DNA of 64,000 bases from the NCBI GenBank assembly GCA_932294295.1, contig OW028579.1, positions 4,311,370 to 4,375,369 of the forward strand. Reading direction: 5' to 3'. The translations under genes and the position numbers were made by a program. Positions within the stretch are counted from its first letter, which is position 1; the number at the start of each line of letters is the position of its first letter. The notes under the pieces are model-generated. The model was not told the origin of the DNA. It was given only the letters and a program-made list of their open reading frames with translations, and did not search any database. The stretch comes from Alitta virens. Its lineage: Eukaryota > Annelida > Polychaeta > Phyllodocida > Nereididae. Positions 31,870-44,200 of this stretch are shown here, piece after piece.

Positions 31870-34800
31870 ATGGAACGTTGGGTAGGCAGGGTTGCCTTGG
31901 TAACAGGTGCATCGGCGGGAATAGGTGCATCAGTTGCTACAGCCCTTGTTAAACATGGGATGAAGGTGGTTGGATGTGCTCGTAATGTGGACAGAATCAA
32001 GGTATAAAATTATATATATATTATAATATTTATTTCAGCCCTCGAAGGTCCTGGGCCTCCACGCGGCGAGGGTGGAAACACTTGGGGTGAAGTCCTCTAT
32101 CCCCAGTGGCTAAAACAGGACAGTGCGCATTGCACAAGCTGCTCTAGCTATCCAACGCAGACACTTATTGATTTTTTGCATGCTTCTGGTTTCTACTACC
32201 AACTATGGATGATCAATCTTACCTAGAGATCCTCTACATAGCCCACTCAGGTGCTGATGAGGCGTTAAACAATAACACTAACTAACTAACTATCCTACAA
32301 ACATGAAAAGTTGAGAACAAAATTTGTGGTGCCTGATCATGCCACTGCCTTCATGATGTCATTTTATGAATTCATGATCTGCATATTGATATGGTCATGA
32401 GATTTTTAACCTTGTCAAATCATCAATTAATAAAGCATACAAAATCATGTTGGTTCGAATTCTAATCCAACAGGATTTGTAATGGACAATTCACAATCCT
32501 AGTTCATGACGGCAATGACTACGTGGAAAACTACAGCTAAGCAGAATGAAGGGCCACATAAAATACTGAATAGTTCAAAGCATGTATGATGCCTGGTTCC
32601 TTCCTCATTCGAAACTTTCAAGGTTGTTCTGACAAATCATAAAACTCTGAAGGATCTTTTCAGCCAGTACAATTTTTCATTATTGATATGATATGAAACA
32701 AAAATTTTATCATTTTTTGTTTATTCAAAATTTAGACATTATTTATTTGTTTATTTAAAATGTGTGGTAACTTTGAGCGTATAAACTGTTCAATTTAAGC
32801 TACTGATTTTAAAACTCAATTGAAAGTAAAAAATTGAAAAACTATTCATATATGTGGGTGAAAGGCTAATTAATTGGTAATATTGCTGGTGTAAGACGAG
32901 GCAATGGATTATTCGCATTAAATTGTGTCGGATATATCTTATAATATAGTAGCAAAGGAGGCAGTGATAAAAGCATTTCAGCTGAGTCATAGCTCCTTGA
33001 TCTACGATACTCTTGATGTTACATTTATTCTTTGTTATCTGATTAAATTGAAGTCAAAATATATGAATCTAATTGGGCAGATTCTTGCCCGTCATCAGCG
33101 TATAGAGTTAATATATCCAAATATATATGAATTCAGCTGGGTGTTCTAGTGGTAAGATGCTTGCCTGCTCCACTGAAGGACCCGGGTTCAATTCCAGTCC
33201 TGGGCAACCTTTCATGAGCATCACCCCAGCTGGATGTCGTCCGGATGAGATGTTAAATTGGTGGTCCCTTGTACTCAGTGTCTATGCTGAGGCAAGTAAA
33301 AGATCCCATCCATGGGGTAAATGTTTAACTTGGGTGGACTCCTCTCTCTCACCTCATCAATCAACCCGCGATAGTGTCAAGAACATGCCTTAGAGGGCTG
33401 TACTTTCAACATATTTCTATCTATCTATCTATCTATCCATCCAAATGATGCTTACTCCACAGTTATACCTGTCTTGCTATCCCATACCTAGCACAGACAT
33501 ACATGTAAATAGCATTACCAATTAACTCCTCGTTAAACAAAATATCACTTACTCAAATATGATATATGTAGGACATTATGTGCATGCGAAAAGAATTCTC
33601 TCTTTCTCCTGAAGCAAGCCCTCGAAGGTCCTGTGCCTCCACGCGGCAAGGGTGATAACACTTGGGGTGAAGACCTCTATCCCCAGTGGCCAAAACAGGG
33701 CAGTGTGCCATGCACAAGCTTGAGCAGGGGCATAGCTCAGAGGTAGCGCTCTGGGCTTCCAACCACTGGGTCCCGGGTTTGATTCCCGGTCGAGCCTACG
33801 TTGAATGGCTGTTTCATCCCTCATCTCATTGCCATGGTCCCTGCCTGTCCTAATTAGCCCGTCAGGTGCAGAAATACAGGACGTTAAGCCATATCACCCA
33901 ACCAACCAACCATCTCCTGAAGCAAAGGCAGCAATTGTCGATCCAACTTATGCAATATTGATGAGTCACTAATCTTGCACTGGTGTCTATATATATCCTG
34001 GGACAAGTGAATGGAGCAAATATGTAGCATGGGTGGGACTCTAAAAGGGCATTCCCACTGTCACGAGTGGGGATGGTGAGTGAGCGCAGATTACGAATAA
34101 TAAATTTTACTCCTGCTTATCCTTGTTCATAATCAAATCGGCGAGCAATGTATGGATACTCGTGCTAATCCGTAGATCACTTGTGAATATCGGTGGAGAG
34201 GGCAAAAACTTTTAAGCATGGCGAGTAAAATTGTTTACGCGAGTCATGATGAGCGGTTGGCGAGTGATCTAAGGACGTACCTGGCCATTTTTTTCAGCCA
34301 CTCGTGCTCACTTGCGGCTACACGGGAGGCTGTCCATACTATACGCGCCCATCGTTCTTCTGTTAACCGTGTGCGCTGGCACTGTAATCATCCCTGGCCC
34401 ACCCTTGCCCATACCTGGCCACCTTTGCCCATCCGTAGCTCTCTCCTTCTTCACTCGTTAAAGGGCGGGGGCCTAGCTCAGTGGTAGCACTCTGGGCTTC
34501 CAACCGCTGGGTCCCGGGTTCGACTCCCGGTCGAGCCTAAGTTGGATGGCTGTTTCATCCTTCATCTCATTGCCCTGGTCCCTGCCTGTCCTAATTAGCC
34601 CATCAGGTGCAGAAATACAGGACGTAAAGCCCTAATCACCCACCCACCACCCTTCTTTACTCGTGAACCACTCGCCGAGCGATCTACAAGAGCCTCACGG
34701 ATGCTCGTCTTAATAATTTATACGTGATTAACAGATCCATGACTGAGCACAAGTGAGCCCGTATAGTCCCTCTTTGACGTCCCTGGTCGCTGGGCTCTCT

Positions 34801-37800
34801 TACTCGTGATAGTGTGAAAGGGGCTTGAGCCTTTTCAATATGCTTCTGCAGCTGGTCATATAACAATGTATAAACTGGCTAAGCTTCATACCAATACAAT
34901 ACAATACAATACAATACATTGGCAACATACTTTTTACACAAGTAAATTTTTGATTCTAGGTTGTTTTCCCCCTGACAAGTAAGTAACAAGAAATAGACAA
35001 GTAAGAAGAGTACGCGTCGAAACACAGTAAATTCTATTGGGGAGGGGCTGGTATACATATTGTTTTCTGCAATTTATGTTTGATGACATTCAACAGATTA
35101 TGAAATATTTGTCAGACATGAATATACCGGGCCTTGGCGTTCTCAACACTACTTTTAATAGCAATGTGGTCGTTTTGGTCGTATTGGTGTAGATTGGTCT
35201 AAATATTTAAATTAAAAATATGCACACCAAACCATATTTTTATATTTATCAAAGTTATGAATACACTGTACTGTTTGACCCTTATTTTATAATCAATTAT
35301 CACCTTCCAGGAGTTATCCAGTACATTGTCAAGTGAGAAAGGAACATTGTATGCTGAGAAGTGTGACCTGTCAATAGAGACGGATATTTCATCCATGTTT
35401 CAAAGGATCAAAGAGCAACATGGAGGGGTTGATGTGTGCATTAACAATGCTGGGCTGAGTCATGAAGCACCTTTGCTGACTGGCAGGACAGATCAGTGGA
35501 GAAACATGCTAGAGGTAGGCTCTTTTGCTTGTCATAGAAGAAAAACAATTCTAAGGTATTGCAGGGCGGGGGCATAGCTCAGAGGTAGCGCTCTGGGCTT
35601 CCAACCGTTGGGTCCCTGGTTCGATTCCCAGTCGAGCCTAAGTTGGATGGCTGTTTCATCCTTCGTCTCATTGCCATGGTCTCTGCCTGTCCTAATTAGC
35701 CCAACTGGTGCAGAAATACAGGACGTAAAGCCCTAATCACCCACCCGCCCTTCTAAGGTATTGCCCTATGTTTGTATACATTTGCAGTGTTCAGTGGCAA
35801 ATTCATTGCACATTATAATCTATTCTTCTGAATTGAACATTTAAATTAAACCCAACTTCTAACCTCTGGCTAAACCAAGGCACTACTTTTATTCAGCAAC
35901 AAACAGTTGTTTGTGGCCTGGATTTGTTTATTATTTGTAAAAGATTGTTATTAGGACCAAGAAGGAATTCTACCTTGTAACTGTTTTGCTTACTGTGAAC
36001 ACTGGCCATTTAGTACTAATATCACTACAAAAAAAAAATCACTACATGGCCAAATGTGTTTTCCATGAGAAGGATAAACGCATGGAAAACGCATGGTTTT
36101 TGCCTAATTAAAATGAGGTGAAAACCATGCGTTTTCCATGTGTTTATCCAAACGCATGGAAAAAGTACGTAACACATTTGGCCGTGTACAAAAATGAGCC
36201 CTTAGGTATTGGCAATTTCAGTTTGAGTCATGAGCTGCTCCACAGGATGTGATGTGAATACAGGACTGAGGGTCCTGGATTCACATGACTTCCTCTGGAG
36301 CAGTTTGCTCTGGAGCAGTTTGCTCTGGAGCAGTTTGCTCTGGAGCAGTTTGCTCTGGAGCAGTTTGCTCTGGAGCAGTTTGCTCTGGAGCAGTTTGCTC
36401 TGGAGCAGTTTGCTCTGCTCAGGAGTTTAGATTCCAATACCATGAAATTGGCTGTAAAATGGAAAAACGTTATGGATACTTTGTATATTTGCAACAGGTT
36501 AATGTACTTGGTCTGAGCATTTGCACACGAGAGGCTTACAAATCAATGCAAGAAAGAAATGTCACTGATGGGCAGTTTATTTACATCAACAGGTATAACA
36601 TGCTGTACTTTATATTCTACAATTGAAGGTTTCATATAATTTGGATCATATATCAAAACAAATATAAATTCTCTGTTTCTTTTTCAGTATGTCAGGACAC
36701 CGTGTTCTGGCCATGCCAAGGGGTCACTTTTATTCGGCTACAAAATTTGCTGTCCGTGCTTTGTTGGAAGGTCTGAGGAATGAACTCAAAACAACTAAGA
36801 CAAATATCCGCGTTGCGGTACGTGACAACGAAAAGCATATCATGACATTTTTTCTTCCGACTGGATATGCTCATGAATTTAGTCTGGCAATGTGGTTTTT
36901 TGCTTCATTATCTTTAATTGTGCTCTTGATTTTAATTCAGGAAATAAGTCCGGGTGCCGTTGAAACGGAATTCTTTGCTCGGATGTCTGGAGAAGAGGTA
37001 GCAAAAGAATTGCTCAGTAGATTTAAGGTAATTTTCTTCATCTGAATCACGAACGTATGATTAACAACACTGGGTTTTAACCGTGGTTGTTGAAAATAAG
37101 AAATTGTATGCCTTCTAGTTACTTTGAACATTAGTCTGCGATATCGACTTGCTGACATGCCAAGGACACTGTGCTGTCACCTAATGGCCCAGCGACATAA
37201 TTATGGACATTATTTGCTGGTTCACCTAGTTGAACAAAATAAAAAATAAAATTGGTTAAATTGTGTAAACATGAACATCTAATTATTCTGTAATTTTATT
37301 GTTAGACTTTTAATACCATAAGCCAGCCTATGGTCTATCAGTGAAATTGATTGATTTACTTTAAATGAATAAACTAGCAAAACGTGCCTAATTCTCAGTG
37401 AGCATACAAGTATAGGTTTTTTGTGAACGTCTTTGCTGAAGGGGAGACGGGGGCCTTTTTGGGACATTTTTGACACAAAATGAAGCATGTTTGATACTCG
37501 GTGACATAGCCTCATATGTAGGCAACAGTTTTGTAGCAGCAAAACATGGATATTGAAATTCATCAACTGGTGAGGCATCATTTTTGTGATCTTAAAATTT
37601 TTCCCAATGGTCACTGGGCATAGGGTACATTGGGGCATAGCCTGGGGACCACTGGGACATTGAAAACAACAGTATTTGTCAATTTATTTTGCACTGAGCC
37701 AACTCAGTTTGGATGCACACCATTTGAACTTTTTTTTATACTATTGAATTTAACCAATAAAGATTCATCTTTTTTTAATAATATAGATCAAAATTTAAAT

Positions 37801-38570
37801 AAATTGTCAAACAATGAAAGACCAACTACCTCTGACACAATTCTCAATTACATAGAAATTGGTTGAGACTGTGAAGTATAACAAACAAGTCCCAGTCATA
37901 ATTTGAAACTCATTATAATAAGCATCAGATAGAAAATGGCCTTTCTGGATGTAAACATATAACCATTAAAAGCTAAAATATTGACCTCATTGTCTGGTTT
38001 ATACTGTACCAGTTTCATATACCTGTGGAGACCAGAATTTTAGCTGTTTAGTATCAAGTGCCTTGACAGTCTGGCACACATCCTTGATACTTCCTGTATT
38101 TCTGCACCGGATGGTCTAATTAGGACAGGTAGGGACCATGGCAATGAGATGAAGGATGAAACAGCCATCCAACATAGGCTCGACCGGGAATTGAACCCGG
38201 GATCCAGTGGTTGGAAGCCCGGCGCGCTACCACTGAGCTATGTCCCCACCCCTGTGGAGATGGAAAGTTTGCATGCTTTAAAAGGTCTTTTCTCTGATCC
38301 AGAAGTTTCATTACATGGCATTAAGTTTATCAACGATTATTATTTTTCAGCATTTGTCAGCAGATGATATAAAGGATGCTTTGGTGTACATTTTGAGTGC
38401 ACCGCCGCACGTAGAGGTACATAAAATTATATATTTTATCTTATCATTATGAATAGTACTTTATTGTTAAATTTTCCTTTTATCCTTAGCATATCTTAGT
38501 ATTAAAAATCTATTTAATTTAATTTCAGGTACATGATGTCCTAATGAGAGCAACAGTCCAGCAATTTTAA
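31870..38570 (+). CDS. DHRS11: Dehydrogenase/reductase SDR family member 11, 7 exons, 251 aa
   Basis: A classical NADP(H)-dependent short-chain dehydrogenase. Vertebrate DHRS11 reduces keto-steroids and alpha-dicarbonyls in the cytosol. Exons: 31870-32001, 35311-35514, 36498-36592, 36688-36817, 36941-37027, 38351-38416 and 38529-38570. All have AG/GT borders in phase, 756 nt in total. The start MERWVGRVALVTG matches the family. Visible motifs: TGASAGIG cofactor loop (residues 12-19), GCARNV (Arg for NADP preference), CDLS, NNAG, catalytic Ser in INSMSGHRV, and YSATK with catalytic Tyr and Lys. SPGAVETEF follows. All four tetrad residues (N, S, Y, K) are present and no lesion was seen. Introns are rich in SINEs, a MITE and a minisatellite. 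AATAAA at 38681-38686 is the probable poly(A) signal. Confidence 0.95.
32038..32293 (+). mobile_element. Retroposon with LINE-shared tail (head family H), copy 1
   Basis: Lies in DHRS11 intron 1. The head runs from GCCCTCGAAGGTCCTGGGCC to about TGCACAAGCT. The tail, ATTGATTTTTTGCATGCTTC to GCGTTAAACAATAACAC(TAAC)n, matches the 3' end of the LINE fragment at 55456-55794. It is a SINE that borrowed a LINE tail, or a rearranged LINE end. Confidence 0.75.
32294..33132. other. DHRS11 intron 1 segment, nothing recognised
   Basis: AT-rich intronic DNA. Short open frames at 32790-32990 and 32925-33149 have no family features. Confidence 0.5.
33133..33440 (+). mobile_element. tRNA-derived SINE, family 2
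   Basis: The head has TCTAGTGGTAAGATGCTTGCC (box A-like) and GGGTTCAATTCC (box B). A body with CACCCCAGCTGGATGTCGTC and CCTTAGAGGGCTGTA follows, ending in (TATC)n. It is unrelated to family 1 outside the tRNA boxes. The CTTAGAGGG near the end echoes the tails at 4703 and 27057, so it may use the same LINE partner. Confidence 0.75.
33618..33912 (+). mobile_element. Chimeric retroposon: family-H head fused to a complete tRNA-SINE
   Basis: The family-H head (33618-33722) runs straight into a complete family-1 tRNA-SINE (33726 to about 33905) with a (CCAA)n tail. One perfect 13-bp target duplication, TCTCCTGAAGCAA (33605-33617 and 33913-33925), encloses both parts. They therefore arrived as one molecule, probably by template switching. 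Confidence 0.88.
34044..34824. mobile_element. Non-autonomous element with CACTRTCACG ends, copy A
   Basis: The ends are CACTGTCACGAGT and the inverted ACTCGTGATAGTG. The interior has several short GCGAGC/CTCGC-rich motifs and shares ACTCG[T/C][G/A]CTAATCCGTAG and AGTAAAATTGTTTA-like blocks with copy B. A family-1 SINE is inserted at 34465-34651. No coding capacity. Confidence 0.6.
34465..34651 (+). mobile_element. tRNA-derived SINE, family 1, copy e
   Basis: Inserted in the element at 34044-34824. Target duplication CTTCTTCACTCGT/CTTCTTTACTCGT with one mismatch. Boxes A and B are clear. The tail is (CCCA)n. Confidence 0.9.
34825..35310. other. DHRS11 intron 1, 3' part
   Basis: AT-rich. A (CAATA)n run lies near 34892-34916. 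Nothing else was recognised. Confidence 0.5.
35563..35750 (+). mobile_element. tRNA-derived SINE, family 1, copy f
   Basis: Lies in DHRS11 intron 2. Perfect 14-bp target duplication TTCTAAGGTATTGC (35549-35562 and 35751-35764). Confidence 0.93.
36043..36188. mobile_element. Hairpin MITE, copy A (146 bp)
   Basis: Nearly perfect self-complementary element. The left end TACATGGCCAAATGTG matches the right end CACATTTGGCCGTGTA inverted. Internally, AAACGCATGGAAAACGCATG pairs with CATGCGTTTTCCATGTGTTT. The loop is about GCCTAATTAAAATGAGG. It lies in DHRS11 intron 2. A second copy is at 54665. Confidence 0.85.
36294..36418 (+). repeat. 15-bp minisatellite (CTGGAGCAGTTTGCT)n, about 8 copies
   Basis: Essentially perfect tandem units just upstream of DHRS11 exon 3 (36498). 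The unit length is a multiple of three, so it reads open in several frames, but it is intronic. It grew out of a short palindromic repeat that contains GGGTCCTGGATTCACATGAC (36268-36287). Confidence 0.9.
37028..38089. other. DHRS11 intron 5, nothing recognised
   Basis: AT-rich intronic DNA. Open frames at 37279-37638 (minus) and 37630-37866 (plus) lack any family features. Confidence 0.5.
38090..38252 (-). mobile_element. tRNA-derived SINE, family 1, copy g
   Basis: In antisense orientation in DHRS11 intron 5. Boxes B and A are visible on the minus strand (GGGTTCAATTCC; CATAGCTCAGTGGTAGCG). The 3' tail is truncated at TACAGGA. Confidence 0.88.
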
Positions 38571-38875
38571 TTTAATTTCCTCCAGTAAGATGATATATCC
38601 GTTAAACCTTGTACAAACTACAAAGCATGGGACTTTTAAAATAACAATTTGTGAAATGGGCATGTATAGTTAGAAGTTCAAATAAAAAGAGTAAGCTTAT
38701 ATGATTAAAGTTGTTCATATTTCAAAACTCTTGATATATGTGTGTGCTACAGATTTGCCTTGGTGACAGGTGCATCAGCAGGAATAGGTGCATCAGTTGC
38801 TACGGCCCTTGTTAAACATGGGATGGTTGGATGTGCTTGTAATGTGGACAAAATTAACGGGTAATAAAGTATTTC

Positions 38876-40044
38876 TGAATCCGATATTTTGAGGTTATTT
38901 CAATACAAATGTTACTTGGATTATATCATCAACAGGGCAATTCTATATACGCTCAATGTGTGGTACATATTGCCGTTAAGTGCTGACCAATCTTCTGTTA
39001 ATTTGTGGTTCCTGGGCCTCCTTGTCATTTTCCGACTTTGTAGGCTATCCTAAGCATCTAAGTCCTAATTTTATTAGACTATTATAACACTGTCTTGAAA
39101 TTAGATGATCATTTTCCATTCTGCTCACGTTTACACAATATATTGATTTAGCATTTTTCATTTTTTAATACAAAGTAAAAGACAGTGATAATAATTAATA
39201 GCAGGGTCCACTGAGAATTGGCCATTTTCCGTTTTGGCCAATTTGAGCCTGTTTTTAAATCGGTCACTTATAACACATTTGCAATTTCAATCACTGCCTT
39301 CAAAACCAATAAAGCTTGGCAGTTTATATCATACAACATTACAAGTAACACTGATTTAAACAAGCACTACATTTATTTCCCTTGGTTGAATGTATACATG
39401 TTTACTGTCGCACTGAGAAAGCCAATTGACTTTGCATTAGAGGAATCACTTTACATTTTTAAAGTTACATTGAGAAATTCATTACGAAATTAGCAACATC
39501 AAAACTGCATGAGAAAGATTTAAATGAGCAGGTTCCAATGCGATTAAAATAAATCAGTCCAATAGTACAAAGTACATGTTAGAAACGGACTCTGCGGCAT
39601 CTGAGTCAAAATTACATTCATACATGTATGGGATAAAACAATCAATGTCTAGACATCACTAACATAATAACTGTATGAGGCAAGTCAAAGTGATTGAAAT
39701 AAATTGGTCCATTAATACACAACGAAAGTCAGAACCTGGCTTGGCAGCATATGAATCCTTGAAATTAAAAAATATACAACATTTGCTTCTTGACATCAGC
39801 GCAAGTTTGTGTGATTGACATAAGTCGTTACAATAATACTAAAACTAATGTGCAGGAAATGGGATAAAACGAAGTACTGCATCTGCCTCCAGACATCAGA
39901 AACATCAAAGCTGTATGAGGCAAGTTAAAATGAACCAATTAGTGTGTGATTGAAATAAATCAGAAAAACCCTTCTGGGGCCATTCAAGATGCAATATAAC
40001 ACCAATTCCAATCCGCAATAAAATTGTTTCACCTGTAAAAAGTC
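38876..40044. other. No gene recognised
   Basis: AT-rich. The frame 39218-39493 (91 codons) has no domain features. From 39500 to 40000 loosely repeated phrases (GAAATAAATCAGTCCAATA, AACATCAAAACTGTATGAG) suggest an old diverged tandem repeat of about 130-150 bp. Confidence 0.45.
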
Positions 40045-40727
40045 TTAAGGGGTGTTCACACTATCACGTATAAGAGCTACCTATGACGACGGATGGATTT
40101 TTTTTACTCTTGCTCATCCTTGCCCATATGTGATTCACCCGCTGAGCATTTTACGTATACTCGCACTAATCCGTAGGATGCTCCTGTTCACGCTTGACAA
40201 CTCATGACCTTACGTGGAGAGTTTAAAACTTTGGCGGATGTTTTACGAGTAAATTGTTTATATTAGTTACATAACTTAATCGGGGGTCAGTCGGCGAGCG
40301 TCCTATGTACGTTCTACGTATGTACGTGGCCATATGTAGCCACTGTCCATCCATATATACTTGCCATCCACTCGCGTCTACTTGAAAAAACACTAGTAAA
40401 ACGCTCGGCAAACGTCCATCGTTCGTTCTATGAGTGCCTCACGGATACCTGACAGACGTGCGGCGAGCGTTTGACGGACGTCTGGCGAGCGTTTTATAGA
40501 AGTCCGTCGGGCCATCTACGAGTGCCTTATGGATGCCTCAAGGATATTCGGCGAGCATTTGACGGACATCCGGCGAGCGTTTGACGGATGTCCGGCGAGC
40601 GTTTTACGGATGGAGGTTCATTTATATGTGATTAGCAGAGCCACGAGTGAGCACATATAGCTGCGTATAGCCCATTTTTGACGTACATGATCACTCGTAG
40701 GTTTTGTACGTGACAGTGTGATCTTTT
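40045..40727. mobile_element. Non-autonomous element with CACTRTCACG ends, copy B
   Basis: Ends CACACTATCACGTA and inverted TACGTGACAGTGTG. Shares interior blocks with copy A (ACTCGCACTAATCCGTAG). Between 40440 and 40620 a GGCGAGCGTTTGACGGA unit repeats imperfectly about five times. Confidence 0.6.
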
Positions 40728-41251
40728 CATTATATAAAATGAAAATTATTTTACAAAGTCCCTAACTTTGTTTAGGCAGATACTGTCATTAGATAGCATC
40801 TGCCTTCAGTAGACTAGATTCTAGAGGTTTGTTGTTTGGGAATATACCAAATTTACTATGAATGTGTATCGACGATACGCATCATGTATCGAATGAGAGT
40901 ATCGATGATGCATATCGTATCATTTGGATCTAACAATATAGAGCCCTAATTCACAGCTGGTCACCTGTTTTCTTCTGCAAAAGTTTGAATATATTTACTA
41001 TCATGTGTAATTGTCTTCAGATGCTCGGCCAGCAGCCATACTTTCGATACATTTGATGCAATCTGGCACCCTAATGTTGGAGTTGAACTATTCTCCAAAG
41101 ACTGCAAAAACCTGAATCTTTACTCAAAGTTATTTCTTGAAAACCAGCTATTCAAATGACTCAGAGAAGATGTGGAAAATGTATGTGGAAATTGTTGAAA
41201 AGCACTGAAGTTAGGTCATACATATAATATTCTTTATACAACTTACCATTT

Positions 41252-44200
41252 CGTCGGCCTCCTGATGAAACCTGCTATCTCCATTTTTGCCCAAAATGAG
41301 ATATTTGTTTGTAGCCCTTAGTTTTGAATACGCCCATGTTCTCATTAAAAAATATCACGTGATTTCTATTATTAATGAGGGCCAAAAGCAGGTTTAAAAT
41401 TCTGCTATGTCCAAACTGCTCAAAGCTATCCTAATAAAACCTGCTATGTCCCTACAGCTGTTATTGTGATTCCAGTCTCAGAGTATCTTGTCCTGATAAA
41501 ACCTGCTATGTCCAAATTCACAGCTCTTATTGGTTGGAATCATGACATCATGATAATTTTTCTTAAGCTCACAATCAATGTTTGTGCCAGTGGTGCCTGA
41601 AACTGGTAAGTTGTTTATTTTTCATACCTATTGTTCAAATCTTGGTAAATAGGACGATTGCCACTTAGTGGCTAAAAAGACAAACAGTGACGTCACATTG
41701 GGACAATCAGGGCCAGAGGTGGGTGTAGGGGGGGGGGGGGGGTGACATTGTGTGAATGCGTTTGTGCAGAAAAGTTTTCACAAAGGAATTAAGAAGTCAT
41801 GAATTATGAAGTACAGTATAACTTGGCTATAAACACTCAAACACATAATGGTCTTTTGTACACATTATTTCGAATGTTTCTCTAAAAAACACAACACAGT
41901 TACATAACAATACAATAGTAACTGTTCCAAAATTCAATCACAATTCAATCAAAATATAAATAAAATGTACCTTTGTAAAACTGCTCAGCTTTGTACTTAT
42001 TTCATTAATAGGTAATAATGAAGAAGTTCAGCCGAGGCTGGCAAATTCTTCAAAGAAGTGTGAAAACAAAGCCGAGAGAAGAGGTCTCTAATGAACAACC
42101 AAAAGATGTGAAAACAAAGCCGAGAGAAGAAGTCTCTAATGAACAACCAAGAGGTGTGAATACGAAGTCAAGAGAAGAGGTCTCTAATAAACAACCAAGA
42201 GGTGTGAAAACAAAGCCAAGAGAAGAGGTCTCAAAGGAACAACCGAAAGATGTGAAAACAAAGCCGAGAGAAGAGGTCTATAATGAACAACCGAAAGTCG
42301 TGAAAACAAAGCTGAGAGAAGAGGTCTCCAAGGAACAACTGAGAGGTCAATGCCTTATATACAAAGTTTTGCTGAGGCCTTTATTTATATCAAGATTATA
42401 ATAACATTATGATCATAATATAAATAAAAAATAATCAACAGATGATAGAATCCATTATGTGCATACCGTAAGTAATATTTTCAATTATTATTTTTTCAGA
42501 GTCCTCAACTCAGGAAAATGTAACTGCAGCAGAATTATTTGAAAGCATGTTCACTCAGGATTTCTCTGAGGATGAAATGGAGCCTGACCTTGAGCCCCCT
42601 TTGAGTACTTCACTTGCGGAGGAACTTCTTGAAGCCATGGGACTACAGATAGAAGTTGAACAGATGCAAACTAAGGAAACAGAGATTGAAATTAAAGAAA
42701 TAGAGATTGAAAGTGAGGAAATACAGATTGAAACTGAGGAAATACAGATTGAAACTGAGGGAGTCCAGTTTGAAAAGAAGGGAGTGCAGACTGACACTGA
42801 GAAAACTGATGTAGTTGAGGATGATGATCACCAGTTGGACCCAGACTACCTGCCATCTGACCATGAGTCCACTATCATTGACACAGAAGACACAGAAGAC
42901 ACAGAGGAGCCTCAGGTACTGCAAAGTGTCGAGAACATCCATACTGATGATAGTGCCATTGAAGAACAACCAAGAAAGAGAGCCAAGAAAGCCCAACCCG
43001 AAAAATGGAAGCAAAATTTGAACAAACAAAAGCGTGAAAAGGGAGATGTATATGAAGGCTCCAAAATTACTAGTGGTGCCAGAAATAAAGTAAGAAAGCC
43101 TGCCAAAAAGTTGAAAAATCGTTGTGCCTGCAAGGAATCGTCTAACCGAAAGTGCGGAATGTTCACTGAAGAGGACAGACAAGAAATTTTCAATTTAGTG
43201 TGGAAAAAGATGAGTTGGGGAGAGCGGAAAATCTGTGTGCAAGGGTTAGTAGATGTTGCACCCACCCAAAGGAAACGAACTGACGCCTTAAATTCAAAGA
43301 AGAGCAATACACTGAAATATTATCTGAAACAAGATGGAGAGTGTATGCAAGTCTGCAGGAAAATGTTCTTATCCACCACTGGGTTAGGAAGGTGGTCAGT
43401 TCACAAGTGGGCAGTACAGTCAAAGTCGCTAGATCAACCAGGCAGGGTAAGATCACAATATTACAAAAGAGCAGAGGCTGGCAGGGAGTTCATCAGATCA
43501 GAATTTCTAGGTAAACTGGCAAAGATGCCTTCTCACTATTGTAGAGCCTCGACTGCCAAAGAGTATTTGGAACCAATCATATCATCAAAGGCCGAATTGT
43601 ACAAACTGTACAGACAAAAGTGTTCCGAGCTTAACAAATCTCCTCTGTCTCAGCAAATACTTGATAATGAATTTGAAAACATGAACCTAGCTCTGTTTCA
43701 GCCTAAAAAGGATCAGTGTGATCTATGCGTTGGCTATGAAGTTGGTCAAATTTCAGAGGAGGACTGGACAAACCACAGACAAAAGAAAGATGAAGCGAGA
43801 CAGGAAAAAGTTAGAGACAAAGACCTAGCCACACAGTGCCTGAAGCCTGAATACAATGGTAAGAAAATCCTAGTTGCATGCATGGACATGCAGGCAGTGC
43901 TACTAGCTCCTTCACTACAGGCATCAGCACTGTACTACAAGCAAAAATTAGCTGTACACAATTTTACCATTTTCAACTTGGCAACACATGAAGTTGTGTG
44001 CTATGTGTGGCATGAGGGTGAGGGAGGCCTCACATCCAGTGAGTTTTCTTCGTGCATCACTGATTTTCTTTCAGAAAATTTGGATTATGATGAGTTCATC
44101 TTGTACTCAGATGGTTGTGGGTACCAAAACAGAAATGTGGTTTTGTCCAATTCCCTCTTGCGATTTTCTGCAATTCACAACAAAGTAATAATGCAGAAAA

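Noticed and set aside
36228..36494. Protein with repeated RANCS units
   Set aside because: Translation of the 15-bp minisatellite inside a DHRS11 intron.
40860..40930. CGATAC-rich palindrome as a transposon end (also 51825-51870)
   Set aside because: Words are shared, but no matching second end or target duplication was found.
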